DNA from: Trichomonas vaginalis G3
Lineage: Eukaryota; Parabasalia; Trichomonadida; Trichomonadidae
NCBI RefSeq assembly: GCF_026262505.1
Contig: NC_067206.1
Location: 14,442,205 to 14,506,204 of the forward strand
Length of the DNA stretch: 64,000 bases
Reading direction: 5' to 3'
Under the pieces are notes generated by a model. It made no database searches and was not told the origin of the DNA. It was given only the letters and a program-made list of their open reading frames with translations. The position numbers and the translations under genes are program-made. Each line of letters starts with the position of its first letter. Within the stretch, counting starts at the first letter, position 1. Below, in pieces: positions 30,899-39,794 of this stretch.

Positions 30899-30923
30899 TT
30901 TTATTTTGTATGTAAGAACAGAA
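30899..30923 (+). promoter_or_regulatory. Accessory-type promoter or leader motif
   Basis: TTTTATTTTGTATGTAAGAA followed by CAGAA and the ATG at 30924. Nearly the same sequence precedes the accessory genes starting at 32015, 56790 (minus) and 60023 (minus). It differs from the motif before structural genes. Confidence 0.6.
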
Positions 30924-31535
30924 ATGACAAACACTGAGTTTGAAACAGTTAAAAAGATAGACAATGACACCAAATTGGTTAGAATAGGTGATTTAAACGT
31001 AAGATACTCAAAGAAATACAACAAATATTCTTTGTCAGACATTATATCTCCATTTGGAAAGAAAACATGGCATTGGGTTGGAATTGCTTCTACTCAGAAA
31101 ATTTTGACAAGAAATCCTGAGCTTATGATATCGGTAAGATTCTATGGAACTACAGCATATCTTATAGACAAAAGTCTTATACCAATAGTTTTGTTATGGT
31201 TAGACCCAGTTGTTGGATATAACTTCATAACATATGGTTCGTTCGACTCAGAACGTTGCAGTGAAGGCTTACTTTACATCGTTCAGAAACCGAAGGACTT
31301 CAATACAAAGAGATATAAGATAGGAAGAACATATAATATAACTCAAAGATATGACAGTACAGTCAATAGAGTCAAGGTTGTGTTTGTTAACGATATGAGA
31401 GCTGCTGAAACAGAACTACTTGAAAAGTTTGAGAAAATGTATGGTGCTCCCACGAAAGGTAAAGAAACGTTTGAAGTAGATGAGATAGATAAAGCTATAA
31501 AATTATTTGACGAAGTTGCTGAAAAATACATGTAA
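30924..31535 (+). CDS. KilA-N-like / T5orf172 (GIY-YIG-like) protein
   Basis: 203 aa, intact; ATG at 30924 chosen because it directly follows the conserved leader. The N-terminal 110 residues resemble a KilA-N DNA-binding domain (WHWVGIAST, then IDKSLIPIVLLWLDPVV). The C-terminal part fits the T5orf172 domain of the GIY-YIG superfamily: GLLYIVQKP, YKIGRTYN with the conserved Arg, and AAETELLEKFEKMY. Such combinations are common in large DNA viruses and phages and may act in gene regulation or DNA cleavage. Nuclease activity is not certain. Confidence 0.75.
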   Translation: MTNTEFETVKKIDNDTKLVRIGDLNVRYSKKYNKYSLSDIISPFGKKTWHWVGIASTQKILTRNPELMISVRFYGTTAYLIDKSLIPIVLLWLDPVVGYNFITYGSFDSERCSEGLLYIVQKPKDFNTKRYKIGRTYNITQRYDSTVNRVKVVFVNDMRAAETELLEKFEKMYGAPTKGKETFEVDEIDKAIKLFDEVAEKYM

Positions 31536-31990
31536 AAATAACGTTTACCATGTAAAACGCTTGTGAAAAAAACAGGTGAAAAATTAGGTGAAAAAACAGG
31601 TGAGATCTAACCTTCTACCCTAAAATATATTTTTGCTGAATTCAGCACAAAAATCTGAGTAAAATGGCATAAGATTGCTATCCTCGAAAAACCGAGGATA
31701 GAGATTCCGTACGAAAATCATGAAGAACAGCGAGTACGTAAGAAACCTTAGTCGCCAAAACTCATGAAAACAGTGAAATTTCTCTAGACCGACTTTTTCC
31801 CTACTCGCCAAAACTCTATGAAAACAGTGAAATTTCTCTAGACCGGATTTTACCGGCCTTGCCTAAAACACATGAAAATCGTGAAGAACAGCGAGTAGGG
31901 AAAAAAACCTGGTCTTGCATAAAACTCTATGAAAATCGTGAGTTTCCTTAAGACAGAAAAAATAAAGTTAGTTTTATTTTTATTTATTTT
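31536..31990. repeat. GATC repeat (hybrid) and interspersed units
   Basis: A hybrid copy at about 31573-31625 begins with AGGTGAGATCTAACCTTCTA, joining half of each palindrome type, which suggests recombination between the two classes. Units with GTGAAGAACAGCGAGTA follow at 31700-31950. No gene. Confidence 0.7.
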
Positions 31991-32014
31991 TTTATTTTGT
32001 ATGTAAAGACAGAT
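31991..32014 (+). promoter_or_regulatory. Accessory-type promoter or leader motif
   Basis: TTTATTTTGTATGTAAAGAC then AGAT, ending at the ATG at 32015. Same class as 30899-30923. Confidence 0.6.
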
Positions 32015-32854
32015 ATGTCAACAACAGAGAACACAACAACTGCTATCGTTCATGAAGCTATAAATGAAGAATATGAGTACATACAGTTTAACAAACAACT
32101 CCGTCTCATTCGTTCGGTCAAAGACGATATGTACCAAATGCAAAGTATTTTGACAGCATGTTTTGCTCCAGATACTAAGCTTCCTAAAGACTGGTTTAGG
32201 AACCAAAGCACCAAAGAACTTTTGAGCGAAGCACAGCGAGACATACTTTTTTCTGAAAACAGTGAAGAACAGCGAGTAGGTAAAAAACCCCAGTCGCCAA
32301 AACTCTATGAAAATCGTGAAAAATTGCCAAACGGTTTAAGAGGATATTATGTACATAGACTTCTTGTAAATGCTGTTGCAATGTGGGCTTCGCCTCGTTA
32401 TGCTTGGTATATTTACAGACTTCTTGACGAAATTCATAGACAAGAACGTGAAGAGCTAGAGAACAAGCTTGAAGCAAAAGACAAAAGCATTCAGAAAAGA
32501 ATACCACGTTCGGTACCAAAAGGAAAGGAAAAGAACTATAAGTATATGATTTATACTGAAGAGATGGAAAATGAAGAAGACAGAGATATGGTTATGTTGC
32601 ATTTAGTCAGAAGAAACAACAAAAGCTTTTACGACCTTGCTAAGATTTACAAATCTGACAGAAATTGGTTCTATCGCGAAAACTTACCGATTTCAATGAC
32701 CCCAAATGAAGATGTGAAACAAATAGTTCAAGATACGTTACCTCAAACACACTATGATATTAAAGGTTGTACAATTCTTACCTTCAAAGAAGATTTGCCA
32801 TTGTTAAAGGAAAAAATAACAGAGTATTTTGACAACTTCAAACAAGTAGAGTAG
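32015..32854 (+). CDS. KilA-N protein with DUF3627-like C-terminus
   Basis: 279 aa, intact from the ATG at 32015. The N-terminal half has a KilA-N pattern (DWFRNQSTKELL, then GLRGYYVHRLLVNAVAMWAS). A charged helix follows, then a C-terminal region (YKYMIYTEE, VMLHLVRRNNKSFYDLAKIY, NWFYRENLP) like the DUF3627 domain found with KilA-N in insect DNA viruses. Likely a DNA-binding regulator. A repeat unit identical in kind to the intergenic repeats is inserted in frame between the two KilA-N halves (SENSEEQRVGKKPQSPKL). A decayed homologue lies at 55885-56790. Confidence 0.8.
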   Translation: MSTTENTTTAIVHEAINEEYEYIQFNKQLRLIRSVKDDMYQMQSILTACFAPDTKLPKDWFRNQSTKELLSEAQRDILFSENSEEQRVGKKPQSPKLYENREKLPNGLRGYYVHRLLVNAVAMWASPRYAWYIYRLLDEIHRQEREELENKLEAKDKSIQKRIPRSVPKGKEKNYKYMIYTEEMENEEDRDMVMLHLVRRNNKSFYDLAKIYKSDRNWFYRENLPISMTPNEDVKQIVQDTLPQTHYDIKGCTILTFKEDLPLLKEKITEYFDNFKQVE

Positions 32855-33321
32855 ATGAGCCATTTATTTTTCAAGCTTGACTTCAGATGGCTCAGGTAGC
32901 TCTATAAAGTAAATTGCCTCGTCAAATCCTTCTGGCATACCGAGTCCTTCCTTCCGACAGAAAAATATTTTCCCGACAACTGGAAAAAGTTTTTCCTTCC
33001 GACAGAAAAAATTTTTCCATCCGACAAGAAAAAATTTTCCAGTTGTCCGTCCGTAAACCATTCAAATTTTCGAAAATTGAGAACTTTTTGGTCGAACTTC
33101 AGAAAAAAATTTTCCATCCGACAGGAAAAATTTTTCCATCCGACAGGAAAAAAATTTTCCTTCCAACAGGAAAAGTTCTTCCATCCGACAGGAAAAATTT
33201 TTCCATCCGACAGGACACAAACGGATGACTGACGTTCCTCTTCCTGAATGCCTTCCAAAGCCAGAAGAACCGACAGCCCCAGCACCACAACAGACTTACT
33301 AAGACTAAACACTTAGATTTT
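32855..33321. repeat. Tandem TTTTTCCATCCGACAGGAAA repeats
   Basis: From about 32946 to 33218 there are around ten degenerate copies of a 20-25 bp unit, each a small imperfect palindrome (TTTTTCC...GGAAAAA). Short ORFs here on both strands are repeat translations. On the minus strand, 32864-32940 may be the tail of a destroyed gene. TTTTTCAAGCTTGACTT occurs both near 32869 and near 33318, where it ends the ATPase gene, so part of that gene end was duplicated. Confidence 0.65.
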
Positions 33322-34197
33322 TCAAGCTTGACTTTTTACAATTTGAACTTTGTTCGCATAGATATGAATTCTGAAAGAAGTATGAGGGTCTTGTATGACT
33401 TTGTACTTCTCCCATAGTTCATGTCTGTCAAACTTACCTGCCATGGACTCTTTCATAAGTTCCATGAAATCGTCTTCGGACAATCCGGGGAAAAGTACAA
33501 TGTCAGTAAGTATTCTCTTTACATCCTTACTTAAACTCTTTGCTGTCTGTACACAAATGACAACTGAGATGTTAAAGTGTCTGAGCTTCTTAAGAATTCG
33601 ACACATATCTTGTTCTCTATTCTTTAACAAAGGATGAGAGGCGAAATCATCTAAGATAAGAAGACATCTATGAGGGTAGGTCTTCCAATCGTAAGATTGC
33701 AATTTCTTCGAAATGTATTCTATCTCTTTCTGTTTGTTTCTGAAGTTTTTCTTCTCTAATATTCTCTGCATTTCCTCATTAGGTTCTTTAAACTTAGAAT
33801 TTATATACTCATTTATAGCATTATACTTCAAAACTCTTCTTTGGTACTTCTTTATCCAATCTAACAACTCAGTATCCTTTATACATACTAACTTAGACTT
33901 CTTTATAATATCTTTGAACGAATTGACGGTTTGGTCAAATTGACCAGAAGTACTACAAATGACAACTAACTCATAGAATGGGTTCTTCTCATCTAGTTCT
34001 TGTTGTTGTGCAGCCATTTTAAGATAAGTGAAAGTCTTACCCGACCCAGGTGGTGCAATTAGACCTGTTATACCATTCTGAGCAAATAAGAACTTGTCAT
34101 GTATAGGTTTTATCTGAGCATTTTCTAACTTCCTCTTGTTCTTGTTTAAAACATTCTCAAATTTCTTGTCAATGTCAGCAAACTTTTTTTCTAACAT
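33322..34197 (-). CDS. A32/FtsK-HerA-type DNA packaging ATPase
   Basis: The frame is open to 34299, but the ATG at 34197 (291 aa) directly follows a T-rich leader and faces a divergent gene, so I chose it. Walker A is APPGSGKTFT (residues 48-57 from this start) and Walker B CLLILDDFAS (178-187). This is the packaging ATPase expected in Polinton-like viruses, driving genome entry into the capsid. It is intact, unlike several neighbours. Confidence 0.85.
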   Translation of the reverse strand: MLEKKFADIDKKFENVLNKNKRKLENAQIKPIHDKFLFAQNGITGLIAPPGSGKTFTYLKMAAQQQELDEKNPFYELVVICSTSGQFDQTVNSFKDIIKKSKLVCIKDTELLDWIKKYQRRVLKYNAINEYINSKFKEPNEEMQRILEKKNFRNKQKEIEYISKKLQSYDWKTYPHRCLLILDDFASHPLLKNREQDMCRILKKLRHFNISVVICVQTAKSLSKDVKRILTDIVLFPGLSEDDFMELMKESMAGKFDRHELWEKYKVIQDPHTSFRIHIYANKVQIVKSQA

Positions 34198-34233
34198 ATT
34201 TTTAGAAAAATTAAAATTTTTATCTTTTAGAAA

Positions 34234-34683
34234 ATGTCTAGCGATTTCGCTATCTATATTCGAGACAAGCTTTTTGACAGCAAAACATCTGTCGACCATA
34301 AAATCTTACATAGTGTAAACAAGAAAGGTGAATTTGTTCTAAAGTTCTGTTTCTGGGAATATGACAAGAACCATAAAACATTAGGCAGAGAAGTCTTTAA
34401 GTTTGTCAATGACAGACTTGTTGACAGAGATGACGCCTCTTGGAAAGATGAAGTCCAACAAAAGTTCTTAGAATGCAAAGAAGACACATGCGCTGTTCTT
34501 GAAGATGAAATAGGAAACAGAATAGATGAGCTATTAAAGGACAAAGAACTTTTACAGAAATATGGTTCGGAGAAATTTGACATAACTCCACCAGAGAAGA
34601 AGAAGAGAGAAAAGAAAGAGAAGAAAGTAGAAGAGAAGAAAGAACCTGAACCAGTTCCAGAGAAAAAGAAATTTGACATGTAA
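34234..34683 (+). CDS. Hypothetical protein with Lys/Glu-rich tail
   Basis: 149 aa, intact. The first 70 residues are globular (VLKFCFWEYDKNHKT), then a helical part and a Lys/Glu-rich tail. A homologue with a similar first half is at 56897-57270 in element B. TTTTTATCTTTTAG precedes the ATG. It is divergent from the packaging ATPase. Function unknown. Confidence 0.55.
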   Translation: MSSDFAIYIRDKLFDSKTSVDHKILHSVNKKGEFVLKFCFWEYDKNHKTLGREVFKFVNDRLVDRDDASWKDEVQQKFLECKEDTCAVLEDEIGNRIDELLKDKELLQKYGSEKFDITPPEKKKREKKEKKVEEKKEPEPVPEKKKFDM

Positions 34684-34699
34684 AAATAAAATTTTATTT

Positions 34700-35119
34700 T
34701 TAGAACATTTCTGGGTCAATGTCAATGTTCTCTTCCTCTTTAGGAGTAAACACTGGCTTAGACTCTAAAATCTTTTTACCCAATTTACCTTGAACTTCAA
34801 CTATCTTAGACTCATAATATTCATAGTCGTCTGCTTTCTTTGGTTCATAAGGTATAACAAGTTTGTATGCTTTGCCTTCTTTAAGGTTTGAGAACCTTCT
34901 GTCAAAATTTTCTTTGACTGCTAACAAACCTTCTATGTCTAAGTCTTCAAATTTCGCACCATTTTTAGTCACAATAGCAAACTTAACTGGTTCGATGTTC
35001 CAAACTTTGCTGAATGAAGACTTTTCAAAATGGTAGAAGTAAACATTCAAATATGTGAATGGGTCTAGTTCTTCTTTAAGTCCTGACATGTACTTGTTTA
35101 CTGAGATGAATTTTGCCAT
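34700..35119 (-). CDS. Hypothetical protein next to the helicase
   Basis: 139 aa, intact, with a compact mixed alpha/beta look and an acidic C-terminus (EEENIDIDPEMF). It lies just downstream of the SF3 helicase on the same strand. The protein at 55123-55596 in element B is near the polymerase and also ends in an acidic tail (DEGSEMVEEIDPEAI). A single-stranded-DNA-binding or replication accessory role is possible from context only. Confidence 0.5.
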   Translation of the reverse strand: MAKFISVNKYMSGLKEELDPFTYLNVYFYHFEKSSFSKVWNIEPVKFAIVTKNGAKFEDLDIEGLLAVKENFDRRFSNLKEGKAYKLVIPYEPKKADDYEYYESKIVEVQGKLGKKILESKPVFTPKEEENIDIDPEMF

Positions 35120-35154
35120 CTTTTCTATCGGATAAAAAAATATTTTTTTTAAAT

Positions 35155-36390
35155 TTACTCATAAAAAATTTTCTTTGTATATACACCATTCTGTACGTCT
35201 AAAAGACTTTTGACATTTGCCAAGAATGTTCGTTTAGAAGCTGCCATATAACCATATTCTTGACAATATTGTTTATACGAATCGTACAATGACCTTTCAT
35301 CTAAACACTCAAAGTCAGTTTCATCTAAGAACAGTTCATATACACTCTTGTTTGCTTCTAACAATGTTTGTCTCTCTTCGGTATGTGGAATTTGTCTTGG
35401 ATTGAACTTAGAAATATCTAATGTCATAAAATATGAGAACAAGTGGTTGTAAAAGTCAGATGTCAAAGTTTCTGCTAAGTCGTCAAAATATTCTGTATCT
35501 TGCATATGAGAATCTGACGTTCTGACAACTACATATCTTCTGTCAGAACTTTCTAACTTCATCGGAACAACATTGTTTGAAACCATAATGAAGTTTGCAA
35601 CATTTTCACAAACTCTTTGGTCTTTATATTTTCTTTCAACAACTCCAACTTTGTCTGTTATAAGACTCTTCAAAGCATCTGAGTTTAAAACTTTTGTTGT
35701 ATCTATACTTTGAAGTTCGTTACATACTATAAGTTTCATATTCTCTATTGAGGAGTTAAACTTGCCACAGATGTTTTCTAAGTTTGTCATATTCGGATTC
35801 GAATAACCTTCTAACAGTTTGCACAAAATATCTGTAAAGAATGTGTTCTTACCAGTTCCTTGTTTTCCAATTATAATGAGAGCAGTTTCATTTTTAGCAC
35901 TTGGATGTTGTAAGATGTTTGCAAACCAACATAAGATATACTCATAAACCTTTTCGTTTCCATTGCATATAATTTCTTTGACATGGTCTAACCAAGCTTC
36001 TATAATATTTTCTTTCCATTCTACTTGTTCATATTTATATCCAGTGAAGATAGAATAGAAGTTTGGAGAAGGTGTATAAAACTTTATACCTCGAACTGAA
36101 AAATCTTCTAACTTTGACAATAAGATATCCCAAGCATCTAACATCTTCATGCCAACTTGTACGACTTTTATTTTCTTAAGTTTCTGTCTACATTCTTGTT
36201 CTGAAACTATTGTTGCTCTTGGTTTGTTAAAGACAACATCCCATTCTTTCATGACATAACATTCTGGGGCAGAGTCGACATAAATGACTAAACGTTTCAA
36301 ATTCTCGACTGCTTTGTTATAGTCTCTAAATGGACACATATTTCTGAATGCTTGGAAGTCATAAAAATCTGAAACATCTATTCTGTACAT
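35155..36390 (-). CDS. Superfamily 3 helicase (D5-like)
   Basis: 411 aa, intact. Walker A is IIGKQGTGKNTFF (173-185), Walker B LIVCNELQ (220-227), and the SF3 motif C is FIMVSNN (267-273). The N-terminal 140 residues carry no recognisable primase motif. Such helicases unwind viral origins. With no polymerase B in element A, this is its only visible replication enzyme. T-rich leader TTATTTTTATAAAA before the ATG. Confidence 0.88.
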   Translation of the reverse strand: MYRIDVSDFYDFQAFRNMCPFRDYNKAVENLKRLVIYVDSAPECYVMKEWDVVFNKPRATIVSEQECRQKLKKIKVVQVGMKMLDAWDILLSKLEDFSVRGIKFYTPSPNFYSIFTGYKYEQVEWKENIIEAWLDHVKEIICNGNEKVYEYILCWFANILQHPSAKNETALIIIGKQGTGKNTFFTDILCKLLEGYSNPNMTNLENICGKFNSSIENMKLIVCNELQSIDTTKVLNSDALKSLITDKVGVVERKYKDQRVCENVANFIMVSNNVVPMKLESSDRRYVVVRTSDSHMQDTEYFDDLAETLTSDFYNHLFSYFMTLDISKFNPRQIPHTEERQTLLEANKSVYELFLDETDFECLDERSLYDSYKQYCQEYGYMAASKRTFLANVKSLLDVQNGVYTKKIFYE

Positions 36391-36419
36391 TTTTATAAAA
36401 ATAAAAAAATAATATTTTT

Positions 36420-37226
36420 TTATTCTTGACTTTGTTGTTGCATTTGTTGCATTTGTTGCATTTGTTGTTCTTGAGCTATTTGTTGTTGAAGTTGTTCTTG
36501 TAATACAATACTTTCACCAGTTGCATCTTCCAATTCGAAACTTTCTGCCGTCATTGACAAATACATAGGACATAAAAGTTTTACAGGAACAAAGTTTGCG
36601 TCAACTAATGTCAACGTTATACTTGCCAAAGTGTTTGAGTTCACTAAGGTTGAAAATTCTGCATTCGAATGAACAATAGGCAAACCAGCAGAGAAAGTAT
36701 TGTTTATACGCATAAGTATTTTTTGGTCATAATAGTTTCTGTCGACATTCGAATAACACTTTGAACCTAAGTTTGAAACAATATATAAGATTGGTGTGCT
36801 TAATGTCAATGGAATAGACATTCCTTGTATGACACCTTTTCCTGTTATAGGAAACTGTTGGTAGTAAAAACCAGAAATAAGTTTTGTATTATAGCTCATA
36901 TTGTTTATAGTAAACTCAGTCGGACATCCAAACATAATGAAACCTGCTCTAGTTGCAGCACATGTTACACCCGTCCTTAAAGTATTAAATAAGTCAACAA
37001 AACCTGTTGGTGGTATATCTGAGTAAGTATCTTCAAAGGAGTATTTTTTACCATTCACAACAATAAAGTCTTCTGGTGTCAAAAGAGCAAAACAGGCTTT
37101 AGTCGTCATTGTGTTTAAGGTTAGTTTACAATATCGTCCTTGAGGACTTTGTAAGTTTGTTGTTATAGAATTATATGACTCAGGGTTTTTAGTCGTAATA
37201 GTATAAACCATTATATCTTCTGCCAT
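36420..37226 (-). CDS. Probable minor capsid (penton-like) protein
   Basis: 268 aa, intact. It is beta-strand rich and low in charge for about 230 residues, with no enzyme motif, then ends in a Gln/Met repeat tail (QQMQQMQQMQQQSQE). Size and composition fit a single jelly-roll minor capsid protein as found next to major capsid genes in Polintons. This is inference from context and needs a structure prediction. Confidence 0.5.
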   Translation of the reverse strand: MAEDIMVYTITTKNPESYNSITTNLQSPQGRYCKLTLNTMTTKACFALLTPEDFIVVNGKKYSFEDTYSDIPPTGFVDLFNTLRTGVTCAATRAGFIMFGCPTEFTINNMSYNTKLISGFYYQQFPITGKGVIQGMSIPLTLSTPILYIVSNLGSKCYSNVDRNYYDQKILMRINNTFSAGLPIVHSNAEFSTLVNSNTLASITLTLVDANFVPVKLLCPMYLSMTAESFELEDATGESIVLQEQLQQQIAQEQQMQQMQQMQQQSQE

Positions 37227-37277
37227 TTATATATATTTAAAAGTTTTTCTGAAAGTGGAGAAGAACTTCATCTAAAC

Positions 37278-38624
37278 TAGTGATGCGAAAAATTCCCAAA
37301 CATATGGGGTTTCTCATATCCCGTCCCCTATCGTTTCCCCAATTCAATTTTTTTTTGGAATTTTATTTTTTTTCCCGCCCATTTGAATTAAAAATGGGCG
37401 ATTTTCGTTAATGTGATTGAAATATCATAAAATTAATACGTATTTTAGCTAATAATTCTATTTTTATACAATATTCTCTCATTAAATCAACATTTTTTTC
37501 TAATTTTAATTTTTAATTTTTAATTTCTTCATAATTTTAGCGATTTATGCTCATTATTAGCAAATAAATAATATATATAATATACTTATTTCATTTTATT
37601 CAGATAGGTCTTTGGGATTGGGATACCTTGTCCAAATTCAGAGGAAGTTTGAGAGGTTGGGATGGGGTAGCCCATATTCAATTATCCCAAGTGTACTCCA
37701 CGAATTTAAAATTATATTATATTATTGATGACATATCTAAATTTATAGATAAAAATTTCAATGCGTACACAATTTTTTTTGAGAAAATTCTTTTTTTTTA
37801 CTTATTTTCATTCATAAAAGCTCACGTGAACTTAATTAACAACTGAGACATTTCCTATGAAATCATTTAATGCCGTCAAAATAGACATGTCTAAGCTGTT
37901 TTGAGTGACTTTCGCTCGATGTCTGATGCAATATCAGACATCGAGCGAAAGTCTCTCATATTGGCAACACATCCATACGATCAATACTATAGCTACGAAT
38001 TACAAGCCTGTTTGGGCAATTTTTGGCCGAGTTCTGATTTTTCATTAGATCTCGAGCGAAATTCTCTCAAATTGGCTGCCAGTTCATAAGAGTGAAACTC
38101 TAGCTACGAATTAGAAGCTTGCTTGAGAGACTCTCGCTCGCGTTGGGATCTGCATCAGAACTCGAACGAAAGCCTCTCAAAGTGGTAAGACCTGCTCATT
38201 GTTGAGCAGGAGCTGCGTAATGTGTTCGAGTAGAGTGAGGCTCTTCTAAGATCTTCCTTGTGATTGGAAGAAATTAGAAGAGTCTCACTCTACTATTTTG
38301 TAATTGTATGCCATGGCCTTTGAGTGACCAGGGCTGCGTAATGTGTTCGAGTAGAGTGAGGCTCTTCTAAGATCTTCCTTGTGATTGGAAGAAATTAGAA
38401 GAGTCTCACTCTACTATTTTGTAATTGTATGCCCTGGCCTTTGAGTGACCAGGGCTGCGTAATGAATTCGAGTAGGATTGTACAATAGCTCGGCAAACGC
38501 CGAGCAAATTGATATAAACGTACATCCCACAAAAAATGGATTGTCAAAATTTATCCCAAATTTTACAAAACCGCAGCGGTTATGACATCCCAGGGCTAAA
38601 AAAATTCGGAAACTCGCATCTCTA
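37278..38624. mobile_element. hAT-type non-autonomous element (MITE) inside element A
   Basis: 1,347 bp with short inverted ends TAGTGATGCGA (left) and TAGAGATGCGA (right, reverse strand), flanked by an 8-bp duplication ATCTAAAC (37270-37277 and 38625-38632). The TIR style and 8-bp duplication are those of hAT transposons. No transposase. Inside are several hairpins, for example 37905-37965 and 38222-38290, and a 121-bp tandem duplication. It cut the 3' end off the gene at 38622-38822. Confidence 0.8.
38213..38454 (+). repeat. 121-bp tandem duplication inside the MITE
   Basis: Two almost identical 121-bp units (38213-38333 and 38334-38454), each starting CTGCGTAATG. Each contains a long hairpin in which GAGTAGAGTGAGGCTCTTCT pairs with the matching downstream arm. 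Confidence 0.85.
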
Positions 38625-38822
38625 ATCTAAACTTTCACATGGCGTTTCTTGAAGTTCTCTGTCTAAGAAGTTCAAATATTTTGTAAAGACATAGAACTTT
38701 CCTTTGTCTACACGAACAAACAAAACAGGGTCTTTCATATCGTTCAAAAGTGTGTAAAGTCCTTTACATGAAATAAAGTCTATATTATTTTTCTTCAAAC
38801 ATCTTTCAAGAAGTTTTGACAT
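38622..38822 (-). pseudogene. Small hypothetical protein truncated by the MITE
   Basis: 66 codons from an ATG at 38822 after the leader CTAAGTAAAA. The last codons and stop come from the inserted hAT-type element; beyond the other side of the insertion (37277 leftward) the original frame would continue about ten codons to its own stop. Not recognised; possibly DNA- or protein-binding by size. Confidence 0.55.
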
Positions 38823-38828
38823 TTTTAC

Positions 38829-39407
38829 TTAGCAAATAAATTTTAATGAAATGTTGTGGTCGTCAAATATTTTTATGACGTCTGGGAAACTATACTTTAA
38901 GTTCAACGTTTCACCTCCTTTCATAACGTATATCTTGTCAATGACATTATATGAAACACCACAGCAACTAATGTCGGGTTCTATTTCTTTGATGTTTATA
39001 TCGTCTGCCTCTGTCAAAAGTTTCAATAGTTCTTTCAAAACTTCATGAGGTGCAATGACATATGAGTTCACTTTTACAGGGTTGTGTTCGACCAAGTTTA
39101 ACATTATACTTAAAGCCTGACAAATCTTCTCCTGAGTTTGAAGTTTGTCTTTCAGTTGTTGGTAGTCGTTTCGAATATCTGCAACAGAACTTAAGTCTCT
39201 GCTAACTTCAGGATATGTTGGTTCTTTTACAGGAACAATTGTTATACCATCTTCGTCTTCGTATGGTTTCCCCACTTCAACATCTCTGTCTTTGACATTG
39301 ACAACAACACTTTGACTGTTTGTTTGAGTTGGTGAATTTAACTTCACATCTGCCACCGCCATTAAACCTTTTGAAACACTCACGCTTCTATTTTTCGGAA
39401 ATGACAT
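38829..39407 (-). CDS. Hypothetical protein with central coiled coil
   Basis: 192 aa from the ATG at 39407; the frame is open further upstream but the ATG follows the leader TTCTAAGTAAA. There is a Ser/Val-rich N-terminus, a coiled coil around residues 75-105, and a C-terminal domain with DISCCGVSYNVIDKIYVMKG. Not recognised. It is transcribed away from 39426-39794. Confidence 0.55.
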   Translation of the reverse strand: MSFPKNRSVSVSKGLMAVADVKLNSPTQTNSQSVVVNVKDRDVEVGKPYEDEDGITIVPVKEPTYPEVSRDLSSVADIRNDYQQLKDKLQTQEKICQALSIMLNLVEHNPVKVNSYVIAPHEVLKELLKLLTEADDINIKEIEPDISCCGVSYNVIDKIYVMKGGETLNLKYSFPDVIKIFDDHNISLKFIC

Positions 39408-39425
39408 TTTACTTAGAATAAAAAG
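39408..39425. promoter_or_regulatory. Divergent late-type promoter motif
   Basis: TTTACTTAGAATAAAAAG separates two opposite ATGs by 18 bp, the same spacing as at 23758-23775. The shared core AGAATAAAA suggests that the same factor reads both. Confidence 0.5.
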
Positions 39426-39794
39426 ATGGACGTATTCGAGTATCTCTTCGAATTGAAGCAGAACAAAGTTTACACACACAAACAATACAAATACATTGAC
39501 AGAATAGTTCTTTATACAAACAATGGTAAATGTTATAGAATAGCAATATTTGCTGAACCAAAATATTTCCATAAAGCAAAGAAAGTTGGTATAACCGAGA
39601 TGGTGAAAGTTCTTGACGTTGACAAAAATATAACAACAAAACTTACAGATATTTCTAAAGGTAAGTTTATCTTACAATATTATGTCAAAACTGGCGTACT
39701 GTCAATATTTGACGGAGAGAAGTCAGTTCAAGAACAACTTACTGACCTGCTGCCAAAAATCTGCTCGATGGAAGCTGTCGTTATGCCAATCTGA
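39426..39794 (+). CDS. Hypothetical protein of element A
   Basis: 122 aa, intact. Mixed alpha/beta with a basic middle (EPKYFHKAKKVGITEMVKVL). Not recognised. Its 3' end meets or overlaps the end of the convergent capsid gene. Confidence 0.5.
   Translation: MDVFEYLFELKQNKVYTHKQYKYIDRIVLYTNNGKCYRIAIFAEPKYFHKAKKVGITEMVKVLDVDKNITTKLTDISKGKFILQYYVKTGVLSIFDGEKSVQEQLTDLLPKICSMEAVVMPI

Noticed and set aside
32902-33312. Minus-strand ORF with repeated Trp-Lys-Asn-Phe units
   Set aside because: It is a translation of the tandem palindromic repeat and is matched by an equally open plus-strand frame.
34254-34679. Minus-strand Ser/Phe-rich ORF
   Set aside because: Antisense of the Lys/Glu-rich tail of the gene at 34234-34683.
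37628-38089. Two short plus-strand ORFs inside the hAT-type MITE
   Set aside because: They fall in AT-rich or hairpin sequence of the insertion and resemble no protein.
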